A stretch of DNA of 64,000 bases from Microbacterium sp. CSI-V (GTDB lineage Bacteria; Actinomycetota; Actinomycetes; Actinomycetales; Microbacteriaceae), in the NCBI RefSeq assembly GCF_001984105.1, contig NZ_MTQM01000008.1:806001-870000 (forward strand). The letters run 5' to 3'. The notes below the pieces were generated by a model. The model ran no database searches. It had not been told where the DNA came from and saw only the letters and a list, made by a program, of their open reading frames with translations. The position numbers and the translations under genes were made by a program. This document shows, in pieces, positions 43,940 through 52,351 of this stretch. Positions within the stretch are counted from its first letter, which is position 1; each line of letters begins with the position of its first letter.

Positions 43940-44015
43940 CTCATCCCACTTCATGCGGGTTTCGGCGTGCGGGAGCAGCAAGAAGGGGGACATGATCCGC
44001 CAGAAGTGGGACGAG
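43940..44015. repeat. 76-bp inverted repeat in the gap before the GNAT gene
   Basis: Arms CTCATCCCACTTC / GAAGTGGGACGAG (43940-43952, 44003-44015) pair at 12 of 13 positions. The even total length and weak inner pairing set it apart from the 67-bp class. The 43830-44083 gap holds no gene. Confidence 0.55.
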
Positions 44016-44083
44016 GGGGTGCTGCGTGTTCCGTGGGCAAACGGGGCGAGGCGCGCGCGGGCCGTGGATGCCAGACTCGGACC

Positions 44084-44776
44084 ATGAGCACGTCCGGCAT
44101 CGACATCCGCCCGCTCGACACCCTCGAGGCCATCGTCGTCGCGGCGCAGGTGTTCGACGACGTCTGGGTCGGTGATCGCGCGACGATGCCGGCGAACATC
44201 CTGCGGGCGCTCGAGCACTCCGGCAACTACGTCGTCGGCCTATACGACGGTGACCGGATGATCGGGGCGTCCGCGGCGTTCTTCGGACCTCCTGCGGAGC
44301 GCACGATGCACTCCCACATCACCGGCATCCTGCCCGGGTATCAGGGGCGCGGTCTCGGGCGTCAGCTCAAGGTGCACCAGCGCGAGTGGGCGCTCGAGCG
44401 CGGGATCGGCCGCATCACCTGGACGTTCGACCCGCTGATCCGCCGCAACGCGCACTTCAACCTCGCCGTCCTCGGCGCGAGCGCCACTGAGTACCTGGTG
44501 AACCAGTACGGCGAGATGCCCGACGACGTCAATCGCGGCGATGAGTCCGACCGGCTGATGGTGTCGTGGGCCGTGGCCGAGCCGCCCGCCCCGACGCCCG
44601 CCGGTGATGCGGTGCGGGCGGTCGTCGAGATCCCGGATGACATCGAGGCGCTCCGCCGCAGCGACCCGGCCGCAGCCGCCGAGTGGCGGTACCGCGTCCG
44701 CGACGAGCTCCGGGGGCACCTGGCATCCGGTCTCCGCATCGGCGGCGTCGACGCCCGCGGGTACCTGCTCGTCTGA
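44084..44776 (+). CDS. GNAT acetyl/succinyltransferase (COG3375-like)
   Basis: 230 aa. It has the family pattern SHITGILPGYQGRGLGRQLKVHQREWALERGI (acyl-CoA binding Q/R-G-x-G), ITWTFDPLIRRNAHFNLAVLGAS and VNQYGEMPDDVNRGDESDRLMVSW, characteristic of the group that accompanies N-succinylamino-acid racemases. In Geobacillus a member of this group N-succinylates D-amino acids. The enolase-superfamily gene at 45955 is close by, so the same role is likely. CAGACT lies 6 nt before the ATG (leaderless). Confidence 0.85.
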   Translation: MSTSGIDIRPLDTLEAIVVAAQVFDDVWVGDRATMPANILRALEHSGNYVVGLYDGDRMIGASAAFFGPPAERTMHSHITGILPGYQGRGLGRQLKVHQREWALERGIGRITWTFDPLIRRNAHFNLAVLGASATEYLVNQYGEMPDDVNRGDESDRLMVSWAVAEPPAPTPAGDAVRAVVEIPDDIEALRRSDPAAAAEWRYRVRDELRGHLASGLRIGGVDARGYLLV

Positions 44777-44777
44777 G

Positions 44778-44987
44778 TCAGTCGCCCGAGACGGGCACGT
44801 CCTTCTCCGCGGCGGGGTCGCCCTGCCCGGGACCCGGACGTACGGCCGCGTCGTCGCGCACGTCGATGCGGGTGACGCCGTCGTGCTTCGTGACGTCGAT
44901 GCGCGGGGCCGCGTCGGCCTCCGTCGCCTTCGGAGCGCTCGTCAGCTGGTCGTGACGGTTCTCTTCGAAGCTCTTCTCGTCGCTCAT
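44778..44987 (-). CDS. Small acidic protein, unknown
   Basis: 69 aa, highly charged and lacking hydrophobic stretches: SDEKSFEENRHDQLTSAPKA, then ITVTKHDGV-like repeats (RIDVTKHDGVTRIDVRDDAAV) and a Gly/Pro tail. Probably disordered. AAGGAG lies within the end of the upstream SDR gene, whose stop is 4 bp before this ATG, so the two form an operon. Function unknown. Confidence 0.65.
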   Translation of the reverse strand: MSDEKSFEENRHDQLTSAPKATEADAAPRIDVTKHDGVTRIDVRDDAAVRPGPGQGDPAAEKDVPVSGD

Positions 44988-44991
44988 CGCC

Positions 44992-45801
44992 TCACTCCTT
45001 TCCGGCCGAACGCCACGCGTCCGACTCCATGTGCGATCCCGCCTGCGGGCCCATCTGCAGCATGCCGCCATCCACGACCCAGCTCGCGCCCGTCACGTAC
45101 GAGCCCGACGGCGACGCGAGGAACCGGATCACGTCGGCGACCTCGTCCGGCTTGCCCGGGCGACCGAGGGGGATGCCGGGACGGTGGATGCGGTCGGCAT
45201 CCTCGGCATCCATGTCGTTGATGGGGGTGGCGATCTCGCCCGGCGCGACGGCGTTCGCGGTGATGCCGTACTGCCCGAGTTCGAGCGCCATGGTCTTGAT
45301 GAGGCCGCCGAGGCCGTGCTTCGCCGCGACGTACGGCGCCGAGCCGACGCGGGGCTGGTGCTCGTGCACGCTGGACACGGCGATGAGGCGCCCGCCGTTC
45401 CCGGCCGCGACCATGCGCTTCGCGGCGGTGTGCAGGGCGAGGAAGGCGCCGTCGAGGTTCAGGGCGATGTCGGTGCGCCAGGTGTCGAGGTCGAGGTCGA
45501 GGAAGGCTCCGCCGATGCCGCCGCCGGCGTTGTTGACGAAGACGTCGAGGCCGCCGAGTTCGTCGGCCATGGCGTTCACCGCCCCGGGGACCGAGCCGAA
45601 GTCGGTGGCGTCGAACTGCGCGACGACGGCACGGCCGCCGCGGGCGCGCACGCCCTCGGCCGTCTCCTCGGCGCCGTCCTTGTCGGAGTGGTAGGTGATG
45701 GCGACGTCGAGGCCGGCCTCGGCGAGCGCGAGCGCGGTGGCCGCGCCGATGCCCGAGTCCGAACCGGTGACGATCGCGTGGCGGGGAGTGAAGTCGCTCA
45801 T
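44992..45801 (-). CDS. Short-chain dehydrogenase/reductase (classical)
   Basis: 269 aa. TGSDSGIGAATALALAEAG (T-G-x3-G-x-G), FVNNAGGGIGG (N-N-A-G), AVSSVHEHQ with the catalytic Ser, YVAAKHGLGG (Y-x-x-x-K) and AVAPGEIATPIND. Classical SDR similar to glucose-1-dehydrogenase or 3-oxoacyl-ACP reductase forms; the substrate is unknown. ATG at 45801 is preferred (TAGCGT 7 nt upstream) over an earlier in-frame start. Confidence 0.88.
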   Translation of the reverse strand: MSDFTPRHAIVTGSDSGIGAATALALAEAGLDVAITYHSDKDGAEETAEGVRARGGRAVVAQFDATDFGSVPGAVNAMADELGGLDVFVNNAGGGIGGAFLDLDLDTWRTDIALNLDGAFLALHTAAKRMVAAGNGGRLIAVSSVHEHQPRVGSAPYVAAKHGLGGLIKTMALELGQYGITANAVAPGEIATPINDMDAEDADRIHRPGIPLGRPGKPDEVADVIRFLASPSGSYVTGASWVVDGGMLQMGPQAGSHMESDAWRSAGKE

Positions 45802-45954
45802 GCCCGCGACGCTACGCGGCGGGTTCGGCCCCGACACCGGCCTTGCCACGCCGCGTGCGAGGGGTTACGGCGGGCAGGACCCCGGCAGAACCGGCGGTGC
45901 CGTGGCATCCGGGTCCCGTCGAGGACGGCTGCGGTCGCCCGATACCCTGCCCTC

Positions 45955-47088
45955 ATGCCGCCCCGCACCCCCGCCGCCCCCGTGACCCTGGATGCCGTGG
46001 AGCTTCGCGTCCTGCAGATCCCGCTGGTGTCGCCGTTCACGACGTCCTTCGGCACCGAGACGGTGCGCGAGGTCATCGTCGTCACCGCCGAAACCCCCGA
46101 CGGGCGCGGGTGGGGCGAGGTGGTCACGCAGGCGGAGCCGTCGTACTCCAGCGAGTACACGCAGGGCGCGTGGGACGTCCTCACCCGCTTCCTCGCGCCG
46201 GCCCTGCTCGAGCGCCGCACGGTCGCGCCGGAGGAGGTCGCCGGCATCCTGGCCCCGGTCGTCGGGCATCGCATGGCCAAGGCGGGGCTCGAGCTCGCCG
46301 TCGTCGACGCCGCGCTCCGCGCCGAGGGCCGGAGCTTCGGCGCGTACCTCGGCGCCGAGAAGGACCGCGTGCCCTCGGGCGTCTCAGTCGGCATCCAGCG
46401 CGATCCCGCCGCGCTCGTCCACACCGTCGGCGGGTACCTCGACGAGGGCTACGTCCGCATCAAGATCAAGATCAAGCCCGGACGCGACATCGACGACACC
46501 GCCGCCGTGCGGGCGGCGTTCGGCGGCATTCCTCTTCAGGTGGATGCCAACTCCGCGTACACCCTCGCGGATGCCGACACGCTCCAGGGCCTCGACGCCT
46601 TCGACCTGCTCCTCATCGAGCAGCCGCTGCAGGAGGACGACCTCGTCGACCACGCGACCCTGGCGAAGCGTCTCACCACACCGGTGTGCCTGGACGAGTC
46701 GATCGTGTCGGACAAGGCCGCGGCCGACGCACTGCAACTCGGTGCCGCGGCGATCATCAACATCAAGGCCGGCCGCGTCGGCGGCTACCTCGAAGCCCTC
46801 GCGATCCACGACCGGTGCCGCGCCGCCGGGGTCCCCGTGTGGTGCGGCGGCATGCTCGAGACGGGCATCGGGCGGGCCGCCAACGCGGCGCTCGCGGCTC
46901 TCCCCGGGTTCTTGCTGCCCGGTGACATCTCGGCATCCGCCCGCTTCTACGACCGTGACATCGTCACCGAGCCCGCGGTGATCGAGGACGGGCACGTGCG
47001 CGTCCCGACGGGGCCGGGGCTCGGCGTCGAGATCGACGAGGCGGCACTCGAGGAGTTCACCGTGCACCGCGAGCGGATCACCCGATGA
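45955..47088 (+). CDS. Enolase-superfamily N-succinylamino-acid racemase / o-succinylbenzoate synthase-like
   Basis: 377 aa. Muconate-lactonizing subgroup: catalytic K-x-K in VRIKIKIKPGRD, metal ligands VDANSAY (Asp), LIEQPL (Glu) and DESIVS (Asp), the second catalytic Lys in NIKAGRVGGYLEAL and WCGGMLETGIGRAANAAL. The stretch GFLLPGDISASARFYDRDI matches actinomycete N-succinylamino-acid racemases, which can also make o-succinylbenzoate for menaquinone. No men genes are adjacent, while a COG3375 GNAT gene is, favouring racemisation. TACCCT lies 6 nt before the ATG. Confidence 0.87.
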   Translation: MPPRTPAAPVTLDAVELRVLQIPLVSPFTTSFGTETVREVIVVTAETPDGRGWGEVVTQAEPSYSSEYTQGAWDVLTRFLAPALLERRTVAPEEVAGILAPVVGHRMAKAGLELAVVDAALRAEGRSFGAYLGAEKDRVPSGVSVGIQRDPAALVHTVGGYLDEGYVRIKIKIKPGRDIDDTAAVRAAFGGIPLQVDANSAYTLADADTLQGLDAFDLLLIEQPLQEDDLVDHATLAKRLTTPVCLDESIVSDKAAADALQLGAAAIINIKAGRVGGYLEALAIHDRCRAAGVPVWCGGMLETGIGRAANAALAALPGFLLPGDISASARFYDRDIVTEPAVIEDGHVRVPTGPGLGVEIDEAALEEFTVHRERITR

Positions 47089-47786
47089 GCAGCGCGCGGT
47101 CGGGACTCTCGGAGACCGACCGCGACGACGTGCCCTGGGGGCGGGCGCCCGTCGGGGGCATCCCGATCCCGCCCTTCGCGGATGCCGCGGAGCACCGCAC
47201 CTACCTTCGTGCCCTCCAGACGTTCCTGCTGCTGCTCGACCGGGGCGAGCCGTCGGCCGCGACGATCGCGCTGGCCGCCGCGCTCGAAGCGGAGCTCCCG
47301 CGGACCTCGGGCGAGGCTCCGACGCACCTGTCGCCGCTGGCGCTGCGGGTCAGCCTGTCGACCTTCTTCCCGGCCCCGTGGACGCCCGAGGCGCTCGCGT
47401 CGGCGCTCGACGGCTTCGGCTACGGCGTGCCCGTCCGTGGCCGGGGTGGGTGGTCCTGGGGCGGGGATCCCGACTACGCCGCGCGGCCCGCGCGGCAGGG
47501 GTGGGAGATCGAGCGGCACGAGCGCGGCTCGTTCAGCCACGCGATGCTCGCGCACGAGGGCGATCTCGTGCTGCTGTGGATGGACATGTTCCGCAACCGC
47601 TTCCCGTATCCGATCGCGCACGTCGTCGACCCCGCAGCGCCGGCGCTCGGCTCCCTCTCGGACGCCGCCCGCGCCACCCTGGCCGCCCACGCTACGAACG
47701 TCGCGATGCCCTATCTGCAGAACTGGATCCGCGAGCGCGACGACGCCCGAGACGGCGGGCCCGGCGTGGCGGGATCGCTTCGATAA
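47085..47786 (+). CDS. Conserved hypothetical protein, 233 aa
   Basis: 233 aa, soluble. It begins SSARSGLSETDRDDVPWGRA and has LRALQTFLLLLDRGEPSAATIALAAALEAEL and HEGDLVLLWMDMFRNRFPYPIAHVVDP. ATG overlaps the enolase-superfamily stop (ATGA), so they are translationally coupled, which hints at a shared pathway. No family recognised and no catalytic motif seen. Confidence 0.75.
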   Translation: MSSARSGLSETDRDDVPWGRAPVGGIPIPPFADAAEHRTYLRALQTFLLLLDRGEPSAATIALAAALEAELPRTSGEAPTHLSPLALRVSLSTFFPAPWTPEALASALDGFGYGVPVRGRGGWSWGGDPDYAARPARQGWEIERHERGSFSHAMLAHEGDLVLLWMDMFRNRFPYPIAHVVDPAAPALGSLSDAARATLAAHATNVAMPYLQNWIRERDDARDGGPGVAGSLR

Positions 47787-47843
47787 ACTGGATGCCGCGC
47801 ACTCGCGCTCGCACCCACAGCTTTCCCGACCATTGGAGCCACC

Positions 47844-49232
47844 GTGGCCGAACAGTCCCGCCTCGACAAGGTCATCTCGCTCGCTCGCCACCGCGGGTTC
47901 GTGTTCCAGGCCGGTGAGATCTACGGCGGTTCGCGTTCGGCGTGGGACTACGGCCCCCTCGGCACCGAGCTGAAGGAGAACATCCGTCGCCAGTGGTGGC
48001 AGACGTTCGTGCGCGGCCGCGGCGACATGGTGGGCCTCGACTCGAGCATCATCCTGCCCAAGCGCGTCTGGGAGGCGTCGGGCCACGTCGCGACCTTCAC
48101 CGACCCGCTGGTCGAGTGCCTGCACTGCCACAAGCGCTTCCGCTCCGACAACCTCATCGAGGACTTCGAAGCCCGCAAGGGCCGCAAGGCCGAGAACGGC
48201 CTCGCCGACATCCCGTGCCCCAACTGCGGTACGAAGGGTCAGTACACCGAGCCGAAGGCGTTCTCGGGTCTCGTGAAGACGTACCTCGGCGTCGTCGACG
48301 ACGAGTCGGGCCTGTACTTCCTGCGTCCCGAGACCGCGCAGGGCATCTTCGTGAACTTCTCCAACGTGCTCACGGCATCCCGTCGCAAGCCTCCGTTCGG
48401 CGTCGGCCAGGTGGGCAAGGCGTTCCGCAACGAGATCACCCCCGGCAACTTCATCTTCCGCACGCGCGAGTTCGAGCAGATGGAGATCGAGTACTTCACG
48501 CCCCCGGCCGAGGCGCAGGAGTGGTTCGAGCACTGGGTCGAGGCGTGCTGGAACTGGTTCGTCGACCTGGGGATCGACCCCGAGAACATGAAGCGGTTCG
48601 ACGTCCCCGAGGACGACCGCGCGCACTACTCCGCCGGCACGATCGACGTCGAGTACCGCTTCGGCTTCCCGGGCAAGGAGTGGGGCGAGCTCATGGGCGT
48701 CGCGAACCGCACCGATTACGACCTGAAGAGCCACTCGGATGCCTCGGGCTCGAGCCTCACGTACTTCGACCAGGCCTCGGGTGAGAAGTACACCCCGTAC
48801 GTCATCGAGCCGTCGTTCGGTCTCACGCGCGCGATGATGGCCTTCCTCGTCGACGCGTACCGCGAGGAAGAGGTGCCCAACGCGAAGGGCGGCACCGACA
48901 CCCGCACGGTGCTGAAGCTCGACCCGCGCCTCGCGCCGGTGAAGGCCGCCGTCCTCCCCCTGTCGCGCAACGAGCGTCTGTCGCCGCTGGCGCGCGAGGT
49001 CGCCGACACTCTGCGCGCGGCCGGCTGGAACGTCGACTTCGACGACGCCGGGGCGATCGGCCGCCGCTACCGCCGTCAGGACGAGATCGGCACGCCGTAC
49101 TGCGTCACGATCGACTTCGACTCGCTCGACGACAACGCCGTGACCGTCCGCGACCGCGACACGATGGGCCAGGAGCGCATCCCGCTCGACGGCCTGCACG
49201 CCTACCTCTCCGAGCGCCTGCGCGGCGCCTGA
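47844..49232 (+). CDS. glyS: Glycyl-tRNA synthetase (dimeric, class II)
   Basis: 462 aa. Class II motifs: [25 protein letters not shown] at the N-terminus, motif 2 [25 protein letters not shown] and motif 3 region [16 protein letters not shown], with the C-terminal anticodon-binding domain ([21 protein letters not shown]). Zinc-type pairs CLHCHKRF and CPNCGTKG are present. This is the alpha2 form, as usual in actinobacteria. GTG with GGAG upstream; a TAAACT box overlaps the end of the preceding gene. Confidence 0.96.
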   Translation: MAEQSRLDKVISLARHRGFVFQAGEIYGGSRSAWDYGPLGTELKENIRRQWWQTFVRGRGDMVGLDSSIILPKRVWEASGHVATFTDPLVECLHCHKRFRSDNLIEDFEARKGRKAENGLADIPCPNCGTKGQYTEPKAFSGLVKTYLGVVDDESGLYFLRPETAQGIFVNFSNVLTASRRKPPFGVGQVGKAFRNEITPGNFIFRTREFEQMEIEYFTPPAEAQEWFEHWVEACWNWFVDLGIDPENMKRFDVPEDDRAHYSAGTIDVEYRFGFPGKEWGELMGVANRTDYDLKSHSDASGSSLTYFDQASGEKYTPYVIEPSFGLTRAMMAFLVDAYREEEVPNAKGGTDTRTVLKLDPRLAPVKAAVLPLSRNERLSPLAREVADTLRAAGWNVDFDDAGAIGRRYRRQDEIGTPYCVTIDFDSLDDNAVTVRDRDTMGQERIPLDGLHAYLSERLRGA

Positions 49233-49236
49233 GATC

Positions 49237-50340
49237 GTGACGGGCTCCGAGGACTTCGTCGAGATCATCCGGGCGGCCGTCGAGGCCGACCCGGGCAACG
49301 TCGGTCTGCGCGTCGACCTCGTCGAGCTGCTTCTGCAGGACCGCCTCGACGAGGCTGCGGCCGAGATCGAACAGCTCTCATCGATCGGAGCGAACGCGGC
49401 CACCGTGCTCGTGCTGAGGGCGCGGCTGGCGGCGGCGCGTCTGCGGGCGGGTCAGGTTCCGGATGCCGCGCCCCCGGTGTCCGCGGAACCCTCCGCGCCG
49501 GAGCGGCCCGCGCCGCCTGCCCCCCACATCAACGGCTCGTTCCTCCTGCCGATGCGCAATCCCGAGATGGCGCGCATGTTCGGCAAGGCTCCGCGAGGCA
49601 GCCTGTTGATGTACGGCCCACCCGGATGCGGCAAGACCTTCATCGCGCGCGCGATCGCCGGCGAGTTGGATGCCAACTTCGTCCACGCCACGCTCGCCGA
49701 CATCGTGCGGCCGCACTTCGGCGAGACCGAGCAGGCCATCCACTCGTTGTTCGAGGCCGCACGTGCCGCCCGCCCCTGCGTGGTGTTCATCGACGAGTTC
49801 GACGCCATCGGCGGGCGACGTTCGTCCGGCAGTTCCTCGGCCCAGTCGTTGCGCATGTTCACCAGTCAGCTCCTCGAGGAGTTCGACGGGGTGGATGCCG
49901 ACAACGACGGCGTCTACATCCTCGCGGCGACGAACCGCCCGTGGGACATCGATCCCGCCCTGCGCCGCCCGGGTCGCGTCGACCGCACCGTCCTCGTGCT
50001 CCCGCCCGACGAGCCCGCGAGGCGCGCGATCATCGAGATCGCTCTGCGCGACAAGCCCGCGGCATCCGTCGACGCGGGCGATCTCGCGCGGCGCACCACC
50101 GAGTTCTCCGGGGCCGACATCGCGTACATCGTCGATCAGGCCGTCGAGACCGCGTTCACGGAGTCGGTGGCCAGCGGCGTGCCGCGGATGATCGGGACGG
50201 CCGATCTGGAGCGCGCCGCCGCGCGCATCATCCCGTCCACCCGCGAGTGGTTCGAGCAGATCAAGCCGGTGCTCGAGTACGGCGTCGATGACGGAACCTT
50301 CGGCCAGCTGCGCACCTACCTCAAACGTCACCGCATCTGA
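49237..50340 (+). CDS. AAA+ ATPase with N-terminal repeat-like region (CDC48/p97-type AAA)
   Basis: 367 aa. Residues 1-65 look like a helical TPR-type hairpin pair (EIIRAAVEADPGNVGLRVDLVELLLQDRLDEAAAEI), then a Pro-rich linker. The AAA domain has Walker A MYGPPGCGKTFIARAIAGEL, Walker B VVFIDEFDAIGGRR, the second region of homology ILAATNRPWDIDPALRRPGRVDR with Arg fingers, and the sensor-2 helix SGADIAYIVDQAVETAF. Such AAA proteins remodel or unfold protein partners. It lies 4 bp after glyS and 1 bp before the TPR-membrane gene, just left of the toxin/immunity-like island. Confidence 0.88.
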   Translation: MTGSEDFVEIIRAAVEADPGNVGLRVDLVELLLQDRLDEAAAEIEQLSSIGANAATVLVLRARLAAARLRAGQVPDAAPPVSAEPSAPERPAPPAPHINGSFLLPMRNPEMARMFGKAPRGSLLMYGPPGCGKTFIARAIAGELDANFVHATLADIVRPHFGETEQAIHSLFEAARAARPCVVFIDEFDAIGGRRSSGSSSAQSLRMFTSQLLEEFDGVDADNDGVYILAATNRPWDIDPALRRPGRVDRTVLVLPPDEPARRAIIEIALRDKPAASVDAGDLARRTTEFSGADIAYIVDQAVETAFTESVASGVPRMIGTADLERAAARIIPSTREWFEQIKPVLEYGVDDGTFGQLRTYLKRHRI

Positions 50341-50341
50341 C

Positions 50342-51391
50342 ATGGCATCCCATCCCCTCGCGGAAGCGCGGCGGTACCTCGTTCTCGGGGAACCGCACAA
50401 AGCGCGGCTCATCCTCGAGCTCGTGCTGTCGCAGCATCCGGACTACGGGCCGGCCCTTCTCGTCATGTCCTACGTGCGTGTGGAGCTCGGAGATCTCGCG
50501 GCGGCCGAGCGCGACGCGCGACTGGCGCTTGCCCACCCCGAACTGCGGGCGGAAGCCGCCTCGGCACTCGCACAGATCATCGCGACGCGTGATCTCGATG
50601 AAGCGGTGACCTGGGCCGTCGAGGCCGTGAACCTGGAACCGTCGCGGTCGGAGCACCGCCTCGTGCTCGCCCGCGTGCTCCGCGAGCGCGGTGCGCTGGC
50701 GGAGGCGAGAGAACAAGCCGACGCCGGGCTGATGACCGCGGTGTCTCCGGAGGAACGCCTGCAGGCGCTGATCACCGCAGGGTCGATCGCGGTGCGTGAC
50801 CCTGGGCGGTACGGTGAGGCGCTGCTCGTCGCGCAGGACGCGGTCCGGATCGACCCGACCGATGCGGTCGCGACGCAGTTGCTCGCCACCGCTCAGATGG
50901 TGGCCGGGCGGCGAGCCGAGGCCGCGGCGACCGCGTTGCGGGTCCTCCGCGAGAATCCGCTCGCACGGTTGCCGCCCTATCTGGCGCAGCTGTCAGTCGC
51001 GATGCTCCTACGCCGACTGCTCGGCTGTGTCGCCGTCGTCGCGGTCCTCACCGCCGGGTTCGGGCTGGGGAGTCTGAGCGAGCCGTATCTCGGGCAGATC
51101 GGTCCACGCGTGGCCGCCGCGATCGGAGCGTTCGCCATCGGCGTTCTGACTGCGGTCGTGCTAGGGCCGCTCCGTGATCGTGCGACGGCTCGCGCGGTAT
51201 GGCTGTTCGCACGGCGACGGAGGATCGAAGTCGTCTCTGCCGCCACCGTCGTCGTCATCTTCCTCGGCTACATCGTGACAGCGGTGACGGGCCTTCTCGC
51301 TCCTCTGGGACTCGCGCCCCTGGTCTCCCTGGTGGTCTGGACCGTCCACGAGGTGAAGCTCAACGGATTGCGGATGCCGACGCCTCGCTGA
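50342..51391 (+). CDS. TPR-repeat membrane protein
   Basis: 349 aa. The N-terminal 215 residues are TPR-like helical repeats (AEARRYLVLGEPHKARLILELVLSQHPDYGPAL and similar). Then come about four membrane helices (LLGCVAVVAVLTAGFGLGSL, AAAIGAFAIGVLTAVVLGPL, VVSAATVVVIFLGYIV, LLAPLGLAPLVSLVVWTV). The TPR part would face the cytoplasm and could dock the AAA ATPase encoded one base upstream. Partners unknown. The last gene before the composition change at about 51.48 kb. Confidence 0.82.
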   Translation: MASHPLAEARRYLVLGEPHKARLILELVLSQHPDYGPALLVMSYVRVELGDLAAAERDARLALAHPELRAEAASALAQIIATRDLDEAVTWAVEAVNLEPSRSEHRLVLARVLRERGALAEAREQADAGLMTAVSPEERLQALITAGSIAVRDPGRYGEALLVAQDAVRIDPTDAVATQLLATAQMVAGRRAEAAATALRVLRENPLARLPPYLAQLSVAMLLRRLLGCVAVVAVLTAGFGLGSLSEPYLGQIGPRVAAAIGAFAIGVLTAVVLGPLRDRATARAVWLFARRRRIEVVSAATVVVIFLGYIVTAVTGLLAPLGLAPLVSLVVWTVHEVKLNGLRMPTPR

Positions 51392-51410
51392 GGCGCGGCG
51401 TCAGCCGCGT

Positions 51411-51482
51411 CCGTCGGGCGCCAGGTCGTGGGCGATCCCACCCGAGACCGCGGCCAGGGCGGCGATCACGGACTCCGTGGGC
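51411..51482 (-). pseudogene. Possible 3' remnant of a minus-strand gene at the island edge
   Basis: On the minus strand the frame ESVIAALAAVSGGIAHDLAPDGRG then stop reads like normal high-G+C coding sequence, but no gene body exists upstream because the composition changes abruptly at about 51,482. It may be the tail of a gene cut by insertion of the island. The evidence is slight. Confidence 0.25.
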
Positions 51483-51905
51483 GGTTTTGTTGCTCGATTG
51501 CAGGATGTCGCTCATCTTCGGGATTCGCAGGCTGTTTTCAGCGGTCTCCGCCTTGACTACCAATCGTCTCCGTTCCATTCGCTTCTCGACGGCCCGATCC
51601 AGATGATTCGATATCGGCGGGAAGCGGGCACTCTCGAAGTACCCTTCGATGAATTTGTCGCCGGTCACCCCACGGGTTTCACCGACCTGGACCCGTTCAC
51701 GGGTAAGGGGTATACAGCGTCTGGGATACCGATTCGCGATGGAGATCTCATCCCCGCGTTCTATGCCTCCCGCGGCACGCGGATGCAGACGGGGGCGGAG
51801 ATGTGGGAAGTGACACCAGGAGGGACATACCGGATGCTCGCAATCCTCGATGACCTCACCGGAGGATGGGTCTCGGTAGGTGGATGGAAGCCGGACCTCC
51901 CGTGA
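51477..51905 (+). CDS. Immunity-like protein, probably 5'-truncated
   Basis: Up to 142 aa, with no RBS before the GTG at 51477, so the true start is uncertain and the 5' end may be lost at the island boundary. The C-terminal part YTASGIPIRDGDLIPAFYAS, then AEMWEVTPGGTYRMLAILDDLTGGWVSVGGW, resembles LRTGLVPVWDIAATVV and AEIWRIFADGHQDLVASYGGPAIGWRGS in the 52348 gene, so they are paralogues. Lower G+C than flanking genes. The stop overlaps the next start (TGATG). Confidence 0.55.
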   Translation: MGGFVARLQDVAHLRDSQAVFSGLRLDYQSSPFHSLLDGPIQMIRYRREAGTLEVPFDEFVAGHPTGFTDLDPFTGKGYTASGIPIRDGDLIPAFYASRGTRMQTGAEMWEVTPGGTYRMLAILDDLTGGWVSVGGWKPDLP

Positions 51906-52351
51906 TGGTGCGCGAATTGCATCAGCGTGGGATGTTCGCTTTCGTCGACGATGTCGAGGTGCCGATCATCGGGTCGGGAAGCGCGGGAACAGGAGGTACC
52001 CCGGTGGACTGGGTGACCATTCCCCGCGTATGTCTGCCCCCCGGATGGGCGCCGCTACCTGCCGACGATGTGCCGGGGGCGCCAAACGTCAGGATCCGGC
52101 GCTCATCGGTGCGTGATGTGCGCCTCTGGGACTGGTACGCCCTGTTCGACGGCGAGTGGTGCTGGGTGGGAAACGTTCGCGAGGGGCAACTCCTCATCCA
52201 GGCCGGGCCTTCCGCAGCATCGTCTGATCCCTCGTGGGAGGGGAACGTGAGAGACGGCTGGCATCGCTGGGTGAACATCGATGACGTCGAGGTGGAGTCG
52301 CGATGGCAACCGGTTGTCACTGCGGCGGGAGAGGCCGGGACCACTCAGTGA
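51905..52351 (+). CDS. Immunity-like protein, paralogue of the 54316 gene
   Basis: 148 aa. The stretch VRDVRLWDWYALFDGEWCWVGNVREG ... SDPSWEGNVRDGWHRWVNIDDVEVESRWQPVV matches VRDVRSWQWYVLYGGEWWWVGSVRDG ... SDPAWEGHRNDGWHLWVPADQLEMEARSEPLV in the 54316 gene. The N-terminal LHQRGMFAFVDDVEVPIIG motif also recurs in both. Trp-rich, soluble, no catalytic motif. Start and stop overlap both neighbours (TGATG, GTGA), so expression is coupled. Family not recognised; immunity role inferred from context. Confidence 0.7.
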   Translation: MVRELHQRGMFAFVDDVEVPIIGSGSAGTGGTPVDWVTIPRVCLPPGWAPLPADDVPGAPNVRIRRSSVRDVRLWDWYALFDGEWCWVGNVREGQLLIQAGPSAASSDPSWEGNVRDGWHRWVNIDDVEVESRWQPVVTAAGEAGTTQ

